This document shows, in pieces, positions 42,559 through 51,056 of a stretch of 64,000 bases of DNA. The notes beneath the pieces are model-generated. The model saw only the letters and a program-made list of their open reading frames with translations, was not told the origin of the DNA and ran no database searches. Origin of the DNA: an uncultured Tenacibaculum sp. (lineage in GTDB: Bacteria; Bacteroidota; Bacteroidia; Flavobacteriales; Flavobacteriaceae); NCBI GenBank assembly GCA_947501615.1, contig CANMWK010000020.1:1-64000 (forward strand). The letters are read 5' to 3'. How positions within the stretch are numbered: the first letter of the stretch is position 1; each line of letters begins with the position of its first letter. A program made the position numbers and the translations under genes.

Positions 42559-45073
42559 TATCTTACAACATACCATAAATAAAGTATTTGTTGAAGTGCA
42601 AACTTCAAGTAAACAAGTAGCTGAAGAGTGTAAAAATTCAATAGAAAACTTTTTACAAAAAGAGTTATTTCCACAACTAGAAACCTTGTTTGAAAATAAA
42701 GTATTGCTTCTAGAGGGAGAGATGGTACAGGTAGAAAAAATGAATGTAACCGTTGATGTAACTAGTGGGAATTTTGAATTTAATTTTCATACTTATGGAA
42801 ATGAAATACAAACTAATGTAATAAAGGAACTTACAGCAAAACTTGAAGATCCTGAAAAATATAACCTAAAATTAGAAAAAAAGCCTGTTGCCATTTCAAT
42901 TAGCGATTCGTTTTTTTATTTTCTAGAAAATGGGGCACTACCTTGGTGGAATTCTTCAGGAATAACGGTTGAGTTTTCTAAAGATATATTACTTGAAATT
43001 ACCAAAACCTCAGATTTTGAATATCGATTATTAAAAGTTCTTCGGAATCCAAGTCATAGAAAAAGATTGATTCAACAATTTTTAAATGATGAATTAGAAG
43101 TCATTTTTTTAGGGATTCAATATGTATCAGAGGAGTTTGTAAAAATGCTTTCTGAAGTTTCTAAAAGTGTTTTTAATACAACAGTAGAAAGATATAACAC
43201 TTGGGATTATGTAATAAATAGTTTTTTAGGTTCTGAGACTAAGGATACTTTTATAGTAGAAGAACAAGCATTTTTTCAATTCTTAATTAATGGCGTTACT
43301 TTAAAACAACCAGAGTTTTCAATAAACGGATTAAAAAAACTAACACAATCACCAACGTTTGAACAGCATTTTGTAAAAGTACTTCATCAAGAAAGTAGTA
43401 GAGTACGATTAATTCATCAGTTTTCAAATGAAACACTACATGTTTTATGTACTTCACTATCATTTGTGTCTAGTAGTGTTAAAGTAGAAATAACTGAAAT
43501 TTCAGATCAAAATTATACATCAATTAAGGAAAAGCAAAAGGCTTGGAATTTGATAATAGCTAAAATTTTAAACACTGAAGTTAATGAAGTTCTTACTAGT
43601 ATAAAAGAACAAGAGTTTTTCCAATTTTTGAGTACAGGAACCTCTTCAAAACAGCTCTATTTTTCAATAAAATTTCTTCAAAAGATAACAAAAGCACCAA
43701 CATTTGAACGACAATTTTTAACAATAGTTGGTAACGAAAGTAGTAGAATACGATTAATTCATCAGTTTTCAAATGAAGCACTACATGTACTATGTACTTC
43801 ATTATCTTTTATTTCAAAAGAAATAAGAGCTTTAATTAACGAAACTTCAAGTCGAAATAATATGTCGATTGAAGAAAAATTAAAGGCCTGGGATTTCATA
43901 ATAATTAAAATTTTAACTCATGAAGGAAACGAGGTTGATAATCATGTAAAAGAAGAGGAGTTTTTTCATTTTTTAAGAAATGGAGTCATTACCAAACGAC
44001 CGTTTTTTTCAACTCCTATTTTAAAAAAGTTACCTCAATCATCAACTTTCAAAGCTAAATTTATTAAAGTAATTCAAAATGAACATCAAAGAACAAGATT
44101 AATTCATCAATTTTCAACACAAGAATTACTGATATTATTTGGAAGTAAAATAAAAGCGTCGCCAATAGTATCAAAATCATTTATGATGCTAAAAGAAGAT
44201 TCAAACTTTAGCACCACTCAAAAGCAAAAAATATGGAATATTCTAGCTGAAGGGTTTGTAAAAAATTCAGTAGAAAGTAAACAACAAGATTTAACAAAAG
44301 TGTTGCAAATTAGGGGAGACAAGGAAGAAGCATTCTTTAATTTTTTAGCAAAAGGAATAGGGATACAAGATTGTACGGAAGAAATGTTTCAACAACTTAT
44401 CCAGAATCCTATGTTTAAAGTTAAGCTTTTAAAAGCAATTGAAAACAAGGAGCAAAAAGAAAGATTAAACACATTATTCTCTGAAAATCTAGTAGCTACT
44501 CTTTTAGCTAATAAGGAATTTAATTCGGAAATGTTATTAGAAAATCATGATGATGAGATTCAAGAGAAAATGGCATATTTAGTGAAAAATGTAGGACTAA
44601 TTTTACTTCATCCATTCTTAAAACAGTTTTTTAGCGTATGTGGTTTTTTAAATGATAAAAATGAAATTATAAAACCGACAGAAGCTATACACACGTTACA
44701 TTATATCGCTACCAAAAAAGAAAAACAGTTAGAAAGTAGTTTAGTTTTTGAGAAATTTTTATGTGGCATTCCTGTGTCAAAATCTATAGCAAGAGATGTT
44801 GAGATTTCTAGTGAAATCAAAGAGAATGCAGAAGAGTTAATTACTGCAGTAGCACAAAATTGGGAGGTATTGAAAAAATCGTCTAACGATTTAATTCGTA
44901 ATGAGTTTTTACAACGCTCAGGAAAATTAGACCTCACTAAAGACAATCCATATATAATTGTCGAACAAAAAACACAGGATATTTTATTAGAAAAACTACC
45001 ATGGGGTATCGCTATGTGCAAACTTCCATGGATAAAGAGCTTTATAGAAGTTCAGTGGGAAAGCAATTATTAA
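42551..45073 (+). CDS. eCIS tape-measure protein (Pvc14-like) with about 115-residue repeats
   Basis: An 840-residue protein of the contractile-injection-system tape-measure family. It opens QHTINKVFVEVQTSSKQVAE and ends ILLEKLPWGIAMCKLPWIKS, both typical. The middle carries four good repeats and a fifth, weaker one, each with FFQFLxxG..KQ, a short PTFE.. helix and RLIHQFSNE.LHVLCTSLSF. RLI motifs start at 43064, 43406, 43751, 44096 and 44462, that is every 114-115 codons and once 122. It is expected to lie inside the tube and set particle length. It overlaps the preceding gene by 8 bp. Confidence 0.88.
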   Translation: MNNILQHTINKVFVEVQTSSKQVAEECKNSIENFLQKELFPQLETLFENKVLLLEGEMVQVEKMNVTVDVTSGNFEFNFHTYGNEIQTNVIKELTAKLEDPEKYNLKLEKKPVAISISDSFFYFLENGALPWWNSSGITVEFSKDILLEITKTSDFEYRLLKVLRNPSHRKRLIQQFLNDELEVIFLGIQYVSEEFVKMLSEVSKSVFNTTVERYNTWDYVINSFLGSETKDTFIVEEQAFFQFLINGVTLKQPEFSINGLKKLTQSPTFEQHFVKVLHQESSRVRLIHQFSNETLHVLCTSLSFVSSSVKVEITEISDQNYTSIKEKQKAWNLIIAKILNTEVNEVLTSIKEQEFFQFLSTGTSSKQLYFSIKFLQKITKAPTFERQFLTIVGNESSRIRLIHQFSNEALHVLCTSLSFISKEIRALINETSSRNNMSIEEKLKAWDFIIIKILTHEGNEVDNHVKEEEFFHFLRNGVITKRPFFSTPILKKLPQSSTFKAKFIKVIQNEHQRTRLIHQFSTQELLILFGSKIKASPIVSKSFMMLKEDSNFSTTQKQKIWNILAEGFVKNSVESKQQDLTKVLQIRGDKEEAFFNFLAKGIGIQDCTEEMFQQLIQNPMFKVKLLKAIENKEQKERLNTLFSENLVATLLANKEFNSEMLLENHDDEIQEKMAYLVKNVGLILLHPFLKQFFSVCGFLNDKNEIIKPTEAIHTLHYIATKKEKQLESSLVFEKFLCGIPVSKSIARDVEISSEIKENAEELITAVAQNWEVLKKSSNDLIRNEFLQRSGKLDLTKDNPYIIVEQKTQDILLEKLPWGIAMCKLPWIKSFIEVQWESNY

Positions 45074-45094
45074 AAGAAAATTAAGCCGAATATC

Positions 45095-46444
45095 ATGTTT
45101 ACAAGAGATAAAAAACCAAAAAGTACAACGCCAGACCAAAAGCAACAAGAACAATTGTTTTTTCAACCTAAATTGAATTTTGGTAAATCAGGAGATAAGT
45201 ATGAAGTAGAAGCTGATAACATGGCGGATAAAATAGTAAACAAGACTACTACTAATGCTCCTATACAAAAGAAGAATACAGAAGAAGTACAACAAAAACC
45301 ACTAGCTTCTGAAGTAACTCCAATTGTTCAGAAAATGGAAGGAGGAGAAGAAGAAACAGTACAACAAAAAATGGAAGAAGAGTCTATACAAAAAAAATGC
45401 AAAGATTGTGAGAAAGAAAAAAAGATTCAAAAAATGGACGAAGGCATTCCAACGACAGAACATGGGAATTATAAAAAGCAGCAAGTAAGTTTGTTAGAAT
45501 CAAAATTAAGAAAAGGTCATGGTGGTCAGTTAATGGAAGCTAACATACGTTCGGAAATGGAAGCTGGATTCGGAACAGATTTTAGCAAAGTAAAAATCCA
45601 TAAGGATTCTGAAGCATCAAACATGAGTGCGAGTATCGGCGCACAGGCTTTTACACATGGACATGATATTTACTTTAATAAAGGAAAGTACAATCCGAAT
45701 TCAAAAGAAGGGAAACATCTCTTAGCACATGAGTTAACACATACGATTCAGCAAAATAAAAAACAACATAATACAACAACATTTGTTCAAAAAAAAGAGC
45801 AGAAGAATGATGAAGATTGTGCTAAAAAAAGGAAAGATTTTTTTAATAAAATGGCTCAAAATATAAAGAAAAAATGGGATAATAAAATAGACTGTACAAC
45901 TACAAATTATTTAGAGGCATTTTTTCAATTGCAAGACGAATTAGATACAAAATTAACAGTATACGATCAAATGAGAATAGGCATACAAGATTGTTGTACC
46001 ATTTTATATAAATACTCTTTAGAAAAAGAAATTGAAGAAACCAACGATACCAGAGAAGATATTCTACAACCCATAGAAAAACAACTTGAGTTAGGAGAAC
46101 CTATAGATATACCGCCAAGAGAAAATGATTTTTGGAAATGGAATTCGCCTACCAATGTGCCTATTGATATTAATGATATACCTAAAACCAAAAAGAAGGA
46201 AGAGGATAAAAAGAAAGAACCTGTAAAAAAGAAAGAAGAAAATAAACATCCTGAAGTGATTAACGATATGTATACCGATCCGTGTGAACGATTTTTTAAT
46301 TATGAAAAAGAACCCAGTCATTTTAAAAATGAATACGAAGAAGCAAATACCTACACCGTATTTATTAACTTAAAAGGAAGTAAACCGATTAAATTAACAT
46401 TGTTTGAAGGTTATTCTAAAAACCTAAGTGAATGTAATATATAA
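45095..46444 (+). CDS. DUF4157 (eCIS-core) HExxH protein, putative cargo
   Basis: A 449-residue protein. N terminus: FFQPKLNFGKSGDKYEVEAD (from residue 22) and NMADKIVNK, the usual entry sequence of DUF4157 cargo, then QKK/EEE-rich linkers with CKDCEKEKKIQKM. The DUF4157 domain spans about 140-220: MEAGFGTDFSKVKIHKDSEA, SIGAQAFTHGHDIYF, and LLAHELTHTIQQ, with the zinc-peptidase motif H212-E213-L-T-H216. The C-terminal 230 residues have a helical part, a K/E-rich linker and a terminal beta segment (NTYTVFINLKGSKPIKLTL) that I do not recognise. Genes of this class sit beside eCIS structural genes and encode toxins or cargo processing proteins. Its opening motif is shared with the next protein. 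Confidence 0.8.
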   Translation: MFTRDKKPKSTTPDQKQQEQLFFQPKLNFGKSGDKYEVEADNMADKIVNKTTTNAPIQKKNTEEVQQKPLASEVTPIVQKMEGGEEETVQQKMEEESIQKKCKDCEKEKKIQKMDEGIPTTEHGNYKKQQVSLLESKLRKGHGGQLMEANIRSEMEAGFGTDFSKVKIHKDSEASNMSASIGAQAFTHGHDIYFNKGKYNPNSKEGKHLLAHELTHTIQQNKKQHNTTTFVQKKEQKNDEDCAKKRKDFFNKMAQNIKKKWDNKIDCTTTNYLEAFFQLQDELDTKLTVYDQMRIGIQDCCTILYKYSLEKEIEETNDTREDILQPIEKQLELGEPIDIPPRENDFWKWNSPTNVPIDINDIPKTKKKEEDKKKEPVKKKEENKHPEVINDMYTDPCERFFNYEKEPSHFKNEYEEANTYTVFINLKGSKPIKLTLFEGYSKNLSECNI

Positions 46445-46470
46445 TGAATTATAAACTCTTTTAACAATCT

Positions 46471-49400
46471 ATGTTTTCTACCAAACAAAATATTATAAAA
46501 CCTTTTAAAAAAGCCTCTGAAAATAAGCTGTCACCTTTCATTAAACCAGAAATGGAAGTTGTAAAACCTGGTGATATACAAAAAGCAGGAAAGGTCGAAA
46601 AAGAAGCTTCTGAAGGAGTAAAGGATACATTATCGATTGTAAATAAAGAAAAAAACACTTTTTTCGCGGCAAAACCCGAATCGAAAGAATCGGTAATTGA
46701 TGAAGAAACGAAGACTAAAAAGCTTGATAAAGAACAGGCTGACTCTAAACAAGAACAAATACAGAACACTCCAGAACATCAATCAAGTGGTAAAGGAATT
46801 AAAACTTTAAAAGGAAATACCACAAATTCTGAAGGGACTAAAGCAATTTCAGCAGTTGCCCCAAAACCGTTGAAAGTAGCAGAAAAAGGTGTAAAAAAAG
46901 AAAAAGCAAAAGAAAAAGAAGCACAAGAAGAAACACAAGTTGTAGAAAGTGACATATTAAAAGCACCTACAAAACCAGAAGATGACCCTGCATTTCAGGC
47001 ACAAATAAAAGCCACAGAAAACATACGAGAAGAGAAATCAAAACATCCTGAAGCATCAAAGAAAGTAGCAGAACAAGAGGCAGCTGGACACGCTTCTCCA
47101 GCAATTCAGGCTAATAAAAATGATCAGCAAGCACATGCAGTAGCAATGTCTGCAACTTCAGAGCAAGAAAAACAGAGAGCACCTTTTACACCAGAATCAT
47201 TTAAAGAAAAACTAAAAGGAAATCTTAAAGATTTAGAAAAAAACTTACCTAGAGATGCAGAAGGAGCCAAGAAATTTAAAGAAGAAAAACCAATAACAGG
47301 AATCAAAGAAAATATTTCGAGTCAGGTAACCTCAGAAAGCGATAAGTTGGCAGGGCCATTAAAAAATGAAGCAGATAAACCTGCACCAACTTCTGGAGCA
47401 CCAGTTACAGAAGCAAAACCTTTACCTGTAGCTAATGCTGGAAAAAAACCAAAACCATTGAATGCTAAGGCTACAATTCCAAAACCTAAAATGAGTCAGG
47501 AAATTTCAATGGAAAAAGAAAGTCAGTCATTAGACAACAAAATGGCTGAAAATAATGTAACAGATGAGCAATTAGCAAAATCTAATGAGCCAGAATTCAT
47601 TGGAGCTTTAGAACAAAAAAATCAAGCGCAAACCGAAGCAAAATTAGCCCCTGTAAAGTATCGTAAAAAAGAAGGTGCACAATTAGGAGCTGCTCAAAAC
47701 GAAGCAAAAATTACAAGTAAAGAAGGTTTGGCGCAAATGCAAGGAGCCAAGGAATTATCTGAAAATAATGTATTAGCCAGTCAGAACACTAATAAAACTA
47801 GTGATAAAACAGCGCAAGAAAAAATCTTTGCTGAGTTTGAAGCGATTTATAACGAAACTAAAAAAACAGTAGCAGATAGTTTACAAAAACTATCTGAAGA
47901 TGTAGATGCTAAGTTTAGTAAAGAAGCTGAAAATGCACAAAATACTTTTGAGAAAAATGTAGAAGAAGGTTTAGATAATATTTATGGTTGGACGGTTATT
48001 GATGACTGGATTTTTGGAGAAGACAAAGATGCTATAGATAAGTTATTTGTGGTAGAAAAAAATAAGTTTAAAACAACAATGGATCGTGTTTTAGATGATA
48101 TTTCTGTAATAATAGCCAATGGATTAAACACTGCTCTAGATGCTATAGAAGAAGGTAAAAAGAAATCGAAAATAAAATTTGATAGTTTAGATGCATCTCA
48201 AAAGAAATTAGGAAAAGAAGCATTTAATGATTTTAACGATCAATATACCGAATTAGAAGATACTGTTTATCAAAAGCAAGATGAATTGGCTTCAGGGTTA
48301 GCAAAATCCTACAAAGAAAATGTAGATGCATTACAAGCTAAGTTTGATGAGATAAAAGAAAGTGTAAGTGCTGGCTGGATTGGAGGGGCATTAAATGCTA
48401 TAACTGGTGTTATAGAAACCATTAAAAAACTCGGAAATTTAATAGCAACATTATTGGTAGAAATACAAAATGTAATGGGAGTTATTATGGAAGATCCAAT
48501 AGGTTTTGTGGGAACACTTTTCGATGGTGTTGGAAAAGGAATTGATCTATTCAAAGCTAATATTCAGAAGCATTTGTTAGGTGGTTTTGTAACTTGGATT
48601 ACAGGGGCGTTAGGCCCTGTTGGAATTACCATACCAGATAACTTATTTAGCTTGCCAGGTATTTTTAATTTGGTAATGCAAGTACTCGGATTGTCTTGGG
48701 ATTATGTTCGTAAAAAATCTGTTAAACTTATAGGAGAGCCTATGGTGAATGCTATGGAGACGGGTTCAGAAGTGTTTAAAACGGTCAAAGAAAAAGGAGT
48801 GGCAGGTATTTGGGAACAGGTACAAGATAAATTCGCTGATCTTAAAGAAACCATTATAGATTCGATAAAGGATATGCTAATTACACAGGTTATAGAAGCA
48901 GGAATTAAATGGTTGTTAAGTTTACTGATACCAGGAGCAGGATTTATCAAAGCAATTATGGCAATTAAAGATTTAATTGTGTTTTTCGTAGAATCTGCCA
49001 TCATGTTAATTCCTTCATTAATACAAGCCATTAAGTCATTAGCGAGTGGTAATGTGAGTGGTGTTTCAAAAGCTATAGAAAAAGGATTAGCCAGTTTAAT
49101 TCCTTTAGTTATTGGTTTGTTTGCAAAATTAATCGGTTTAGGAGGTTTAGTAAAAAAAGTACAGAAAATTATTAAGAAAGTTCGTAAACGAATAGATCGA
49201 GCTATTAATAAAATGATTAAGAAAGCTAAAGAGAAGTTTAAAGGTTTAGTAAAAAAAGGAAAAGCCAAGGTGAAAAAGGTTGTAAAAAAGCTGATGAATT
49301 GGTGGGGGATTGAGAAAAAATTTAAAGCAAAAGACGGAGAATCTCATCGATTATTTTATAAAGGAAAAGGTAAACGAGCAGTGTTAACTGTAGCAAGTGA

Positions 49401-51009
49401 TCCTACACCTGTAGATGTAATGTTGAATCATAAATTAAAACTTGAAGAAAGAAAACCAGAAGGAGAAAGAAAAAGTAAGGATGAAATAAAGCAAGCTATA
49501 GTAATAACTAATGAAATTGTAAAAATAGAAAATAGCTTAGAAGAACTTAATAAAAAAGAAACAAATCAGAATAAAAAAGAAATTTCAGGACTACAAAAAG
49601 AACTAGATGAGCAATTAAAAAAGCTTGAAGGGAAATTGAGTAATATTATGTCTGAGGAGGATAAAAAAGCTTTAAACTTTCTTAATATATATCTTAATAA
49701 ACAGGTAATTAAAAATAAAAAACCAATAGAAGGGTTTGAAAATAAAGTTAAGAAAGCTGGGTATTTATTAAACAAGAAAAATGAAATTAAAAGATCATCA
49801 AATATGGGAACTGGAGGTAGTTCAGGAGAAGGTAAAAATATACCAATGTTAACTATTGATGATAAAGGATATTTGAGAGAACATTCTGGGAACAAACCTC
49901 CACATACTAGTTTTAAGCCTGATGATTTAGAGGTGAAAATGATAAACGGAGTTTATAAATTAACCTATAGAACGAAATATGCAAATGGAGAAGGAAAAAA
50001 GGATGATGAAGGTAAAGAGGTATCGCCAACATTTGAAATAAGTCTTGATTTTGATAGTATGGTAAAGAAAGTACCAGATGCCACAGAAGAAAGAACAATA
50101 TTAGGAAAAGATTTATCATTAAAAGAGAAAGGAGGAGTACGTGGCTTTAATGATTCCGTAGTTGGAGGGAAAGGAGGAAATGAAAGTATTCCAGGTTTTG
50201 ATAATGCACATTTAGTAGGAGATCAATTTGGAGGTTCAGGTTATAACGAAGGATTAAATATATATCCTTCTTCCTCTACATATAACAAAAAGGAAATGAA
50301 AGGGGTTGAAGACAAAATGGCGACTTTTTTAAGAAATAATAATGTGAATTTTTTTAATATGAGAGTTGGTGCATCTCTTAAAGATGACACAAAAGTTGCA
50401 CAAACAGTAGAACAGATTGTAGAAAAAGCAACGAGAAAAGAAATGAAAGAAGAGTTAGGGAAAATTGAAAAAACAGCTATCGATGAACAAGGAAAACAAG
50501 AGATGCAAAAAACAATAATAAGTACGTTGAGAAAAATTACAAAAACAGATATTGAAAATATACCAGCTATGTTTTTACAAACAAGATATCATATAGAATC
50601 AAATAGTAAAGCTCTTGAATTAATAGATTCATTTAAGAAACAGGAGAATGATAACGCGAAAGAAAAATTTAGTGCTTTTAAAGAAGAAAATGTTGATAAA
50701 AGAAATAAAGCTGTCTATGGTTCCAAAGATCAAGTGTCTCAAGGTGAAGGTATTGAAAGAAAAGATAAACTGACCAAGATTAAAGGCGAAATGGGTGAGG
50801 ATATTTTCAGTGAAAAAAGCAAAGAGAAAAATGAAAAAGGAGAGACTGTAAAAGAGGATGAATATAATATTTCAGAATTTGAAGAGCATAAATATAATGA
50901 TGTAGAAAAAGAAATTTCAATAGGTAGAGATGCAGATTTTAGCATAGCATTATTAAATTATATTGATAAAGTACAGCAAAACACGAATTTTTTTAAGGAT
51001 TTAGGTTAA
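46471..51009 (+). CDS. Large eCIS cargo/toxin with C-terminal nuclease-like domain
   Basis: A 1512-residue putative effector. Residues 1-450: disordered, rich in K, E, A, P, with FIKPEMEVVKPGD at 23-35 resembling the opening of the preceding protein. About 450-640: long helices (FAEFEAIYNETKKTVADSL). About 640-893: several hydrophobic segments (WIGGALNAITGVIETIKKLG, WLLSLLIPGAGFIKAIMAI, LIPLVIGLFAKLIGLGGL), followed by a strongly cationic stretch (about 894-945), suggesting a membrane-inserting translocation region. About 1215-1300: GGVRGFNDSVV, then PGFDNAHLVGDQFGGSGYNE with candidate catalytic His1247, resembling DNA/RNA non-specific endonuclease toxin domains. The C-terminal 200 residues are charged helices. 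No immunity gene is adjacent. The nuclease call rests on motif resemblance. Confidence 0.78.
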   Translation: MFSTKQNIIKPFKKASENKLSPFIKPEMEVVKPGDIQKAGKVEKEASEGVKDTLSIVNKEKNTFFAAKPESKESVIDEETKTKKLDKEQADSKQEQIQNTPEHQSSGKGIKTLKGNTTNSEGTKAISAVAPKPLKVAEKGVKKEKAKEKEAQEETQVVESDILKAPTKPEDDPAFQAQIKATENIREEKSKHPEASKKVAEQEAAGHASPAIQANKNDQQAHAVAMSATSEQEKQRAPFTPESFKEKLKGNLKDLEKNLPRDAEGAKKFKEEKPITGIKENISSQVTSESDKLAGPLKNEADKPAPTSGAPVTEAKPLPVANAGKKPKPLNAKATIPKPKMSQEISMEKESQSLDNKMAENNVTDEQLAKSNEPEFIGALEQKNQAQTEAKLAPVKYRKKEGAQLGAAQNEAKITSKEGLAQMQGAKELSENNVLASQNTNKTSDKTAQEKIFAEFEAIYNETKKTVADSLQKLSEDVDAKFSKEAENAQNTFEKNVEEGLDNIYGWTVIDDWIFGEDKDAIDKLFVVEKNKFKTTMDRVLDDISVIIANGLNTALDAIEEGKKKSKIKFDSLDASQKKLGKEAFNDFNDQYTELEDTVYQKQDELASGLAKSYKENVDALQAKFDEIKESVSAGWIGGALNAITGVIETIKKLGNLIATLLVEIQNVMGVIMEDPIGFVGTLFDGVGKGIDLFKANIQKHLLGGFVTWITGALGPVGITIPDNLFSLPGIFNLVMQVLGLSWDYVRKKSVKLIGEPMVNAMETGSEVFKTVKEKGVAGIWEQVQDKFADLKETIIDSIKDMLITQVIEAGIKWLLSLLIPGAGFIKAIMAIKDLIVFFVESAIMLIPSLIQAIKSLASGNVSGVSKAIEKGLASLIPLVIGLFAKLIGLGGLVKKVQKIIKKVRKRIDRAINKMIKKAKEKFKGLVKKGKAKVKKVVKKLMNWWGIEKKFKAKDGESHRLFYKGKGKRAVLTVASDPTPVDVMLNHKLKLEERKPEGERKSKDEIKQAIVITNEIVKIENSLEELNKKETNQNKKEISGLQKELDEQLKKLEGKLSNIMSEEDKKALNFLNIYLNKQVIKNKKPIEGFENKVKKAGYLLNKKNEIKRSSNMGTGGSSGEGKNIPMLTIDDKGYLREHSGNKPPHTSFKPDDLEVKMINGVYKLTYRTKYANGEGKKDDEGKEVSPTFEISLDFDSMVKKVPDATEERTILGKDLSLKEKGGVRGFNDSVVGGKGGNESIPGFDNAHLVGDQFGGSGYNEGLNIYPSSSTYNKKEMKGVEDKMATFLRNNNVNFFNMRVGASLKDDTKVAQTVEQIVEKATRKEMKEELGKIEKTAIDEQGKQEMQKTIISTLRKITKTDIENIPAMFLQTRYHIESNSKALELIDSFKKQENDNAKEKFSAFKEENVDKRNKAVYGSKDQVSQGEGIERKDKLTKIKGEMGEDIFSEKSKEKNEKGETVKEDEYNISEFEEHKYNDVEKEISIGRDADFSIALLNYIDKVQQNTNFFKDLG

Positions 51010-51056
51010 AATTCTCTTTTTTTATTATAAGAAACAGGTTAATTTTTTAAAGAACA

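Noticed and set aside
49566..50945. Several minus-strand frames inside the large cargo gene
   Set aside because: They are antisense shadows of lysine/glutamate-rich coding sequence, giving Phe/Ser/Leu-rich translations without domain features.
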